Assembly (NCBI GenBank): GCA_030737875.1
Contig: CM060924.1
Span: 148,050,197-148,114,196 of the forward strand
Source: Allium sativum
Taxonomy: Eukaryota; Streptophyta; Magnoliopsida; Asparagales; Amaryllidaceae
Reading direction: 5' to 3'
Length of the DNA: 64,000 bases
The notes below the pieces were generated by a model. That model was not told the origin of the DNA. It saw only the letters and a program-made list of their open reading frames with translations, and made no database searches. Shown piece by piece: positions 62,647-64,000 of this stretch. Every line of letters begins with the position of its first letter. The first letter of the stretch is position 1. The translations under genes and the position numbers were made by a program.

Positions 62647-63440
62647 ACAAATTTTTTGAATTCAGAGATTTATTGATAAATCAACCGATAATTTCTCAAC
62701 TATGTCCAACATTTGTTATTAGATGCATATAATTTTGTAACAACCATGAGCTAAATCTATATTTGCATGTTGTACATCTGAATAACTGCATATAATCATG
62801 CAGATATCTGCTGATAGTTGCACATTTTCATGCAACATTTCCTATCTAATTAATATACTATTGGACAAATCATGTAACAAATGCACACTTATACTCATTA
62901 ATTTTGAAAATTTGCATAGAAGAATGCTATATTTCTGATTAAATTCATTAATTTATGCAATTACTATGACTAAATTTTTGAATATACGCATCTGTGATGA
63001 ACATTACATCCATATAAGCAACTGTTTTTAAAATGTGATTATATCTTTGCATACGTAACAAATATATGCATACATCTATTAAAATAATGTAAATACATGC
63101 ATATTTCCATTCAGAATTTCATTATATACTCATTTATGTAAATCAAATAATTTTGCAACATTCATGATAAAAATCACATCATCAACAAACATTTCTGGCT
63201 AAACACATTCAACCATGTTACTATTTTGGCATATTTCGTAATAAAGTCTTTCGACAACGTTTAAAATCTGAAAACAAACGATAGTACGAAATTTCTTTGC
63301 AACCTAAAACTTTTTTCAAACAACTTTGCTTGAATAATTGTATGTAATCATATAATCATGCAACAATTCCAACTTAATCCATGTTTTAATATAAAATATG
63401 ACAATATTAGCTGTTATTTGACAGATAAAATAAGAAAATC
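62647..63440. other. TGCAT-rich MULE interior, right part
   Basis: No gene is seen. The DNA is AT-rich with frequent TGCAT, ATGCA and TGCATA motifs, like 54240-56514 on the other side of A2. Confidence 0.5.
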
Positions 63441-63450
63441 AAATTTTTAC

Positions 63451-63514
63451 CTTCGTTCTCCCTATATCGATCATATTTTCTGATCAAATCGGCAATTATT
63501 TTAGGCTTCTTCAC
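63451..63514 (-). other. Possible internal exon on the - strand of the MULE
   Basis: The 64-nt stretch reads KKPKIIADLIRKYDRYRENE on the - strand. It lies between a pyrimidine tract ending CAG (AG at 63515-63516) and a donor-like GTAAAA (63449-63450). It is just inside the presumed right terminal repeat. It could belong to a second gene transcribed toward the transposase or to a captured host gene. No family is recognised. Confidence 0.3.
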
Positions 63515-63776
63515 CTGACCGAGATTAAAAAAAAACAAAATCGACTAATCTTTTTTAATTTTCCTCTTCTATTGGCTGAGCTAATTATGCGGCGTGAAAA
63601 ATGAGGCATGAAAAATGAAGCGTAAACTTGTGGAACGAGGAATTTTAGGGTTTAAAAGGGTAAATTCGAGATGTTTTCAGCGGTATTTAAAAAATAGGGA
63701 TGTTTTCTATATTCCTTTTATCAGCGGGTTATTTATTTATTTTGACACTTAATAGGGACCTGTAAAAAACGCACCC

Positions 63777-64000
63777 TTTTATTTATCTAGTGATAAATAT
63801 TTTACTTAATTTATGAATATCGTTTATAAATTAATCTTCTTAATTTATCTGTTAAAACAGATTTCTATTTAATATCTACTTTCACATATTTCCCTTTATA
63901 AAGTTCTATTCATTTTATAAATATTTTGTTTTGTAATTCTATTTATTTTCTTAATAAATATTCCTTTTATAAAATCCTTTGATTTTATAAATATATCCTT
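63777..64000. other. AT-rich right edge, possibly the continuation of F
   Basis: The sequence after the presumed MULE end (aaatatttacttaattt-type, tttataaa repeats) resembles, in reverse, parts of E at about 1800-2560 (aatcaaagttatgaaaagga style). This would fit an F LTR split by the MULE. The likeness is weak because of AT richness. Confidence 0.25.

Larger units (their letters stand above)
53836..63776 (+). mobile_element. Decayed Mutator-like element (MULE), split by solo LTR A2
   Basis: Transposase exons (54663-55360) identify a MULE. Possible terminal inverted repeats are weak: left near 53840 (ttttttacagaagttccct) and right near 63755-63776, read in reverse (ttttttacaggtccct), with loose similarity inward. 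No clear 9-bp duplication is visible, so the limits are tentative. Interior DNA (54240-56514 and 62647-63420) is AT-rich with very many TGCAT/ATGCA motifs on both sides of A2, supporting one unit split by A2. With a plus-strand transposase and possible minus-strand exons near the other end, the layout recalls the convergent genes of MuDR. Confidence 0.5.

Overview
This window looks like nuclear DNA from a flowering plant. It is almost entirely a nested stack of retrotransposons and holds no intact host gene. Evidence: Ty3/gypsy (Metaviridae) chromovirus proteins of the Tekay/Del type, plant initiator tRNA-Met primer sites (TGGTATCAGAGC), LTRs of about 2.6 to 6.2 kb, a hAT-type MITE and a decayed Mutator-like element (MULE). 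All family assignments come from reading motifs; no database search was possible.

Layout. 1-1039: unassigned AT-rich flank. 1040-5100: LTR of family E (+ strand, left end unresolved), ending at the fifth base before 5105 inside the 5' LTR of element A. 5101-48496: element A (+), with a partial 5' LTR (5101-9860, carrying a 516-bp hAT MITE with a perfect 8-bp target duplication), a 1.08-kb interior with no recognisable gene, and a roughly 6.2-kb 3' LTR split by two other elements. Element B (+, 12148-32391, TSD caccg) lies in that 3' LTR and is itself split by element C (-, 16557-27884, TSD gctat). Element D (-, 34737-45773, TSD tagtt/cagtt) lies further along the same A LTR. 48497-50787: unassigned DNA with a promoter-like motif cluster. 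50788-about 53835: LTR of family F (-), a relative of E. About 53836-63776: a decayed MULE with transposase exons on + and possible small exons on -, split by a complete 6.1-kb solo LTR of an A relative (A2, 56515-62646). The right edge (63777-64000) may be the continuation of F.

Relative ages follow from the nesting: A before B and D, B before C, MULE before A2. C is the youngest by LTR similarity and has the best preserved gag-pol, yet it is broken by two small deletions. D is broken by many stops and frameshifts. B keeps gag, a protease fragment, an RT active-site scrap and the integrase C-terminal half. A keeps no coding sequence.

Most interesting signals. (1) All six LTR families carry a short inverted repeat about 370-470 bp before the LTR 3' end, with the arms changed in a pairing-preserving way between families. 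(2) In B, C and D a splice-donor consensus inside the LTR leader is matched by a strong acceptor placed 1-8 nt before the gag ATG; splicing would remove most of the LTR plus the primer binding site. (3) C and D have arrays of GTCGAC palindromes at a fixed place upstream of the LTR TATA box. (4) A is a giant-LTR, coding-free element. (5) The MULE transposase is interrupted by a GT-AG intron that is in frame when removed.
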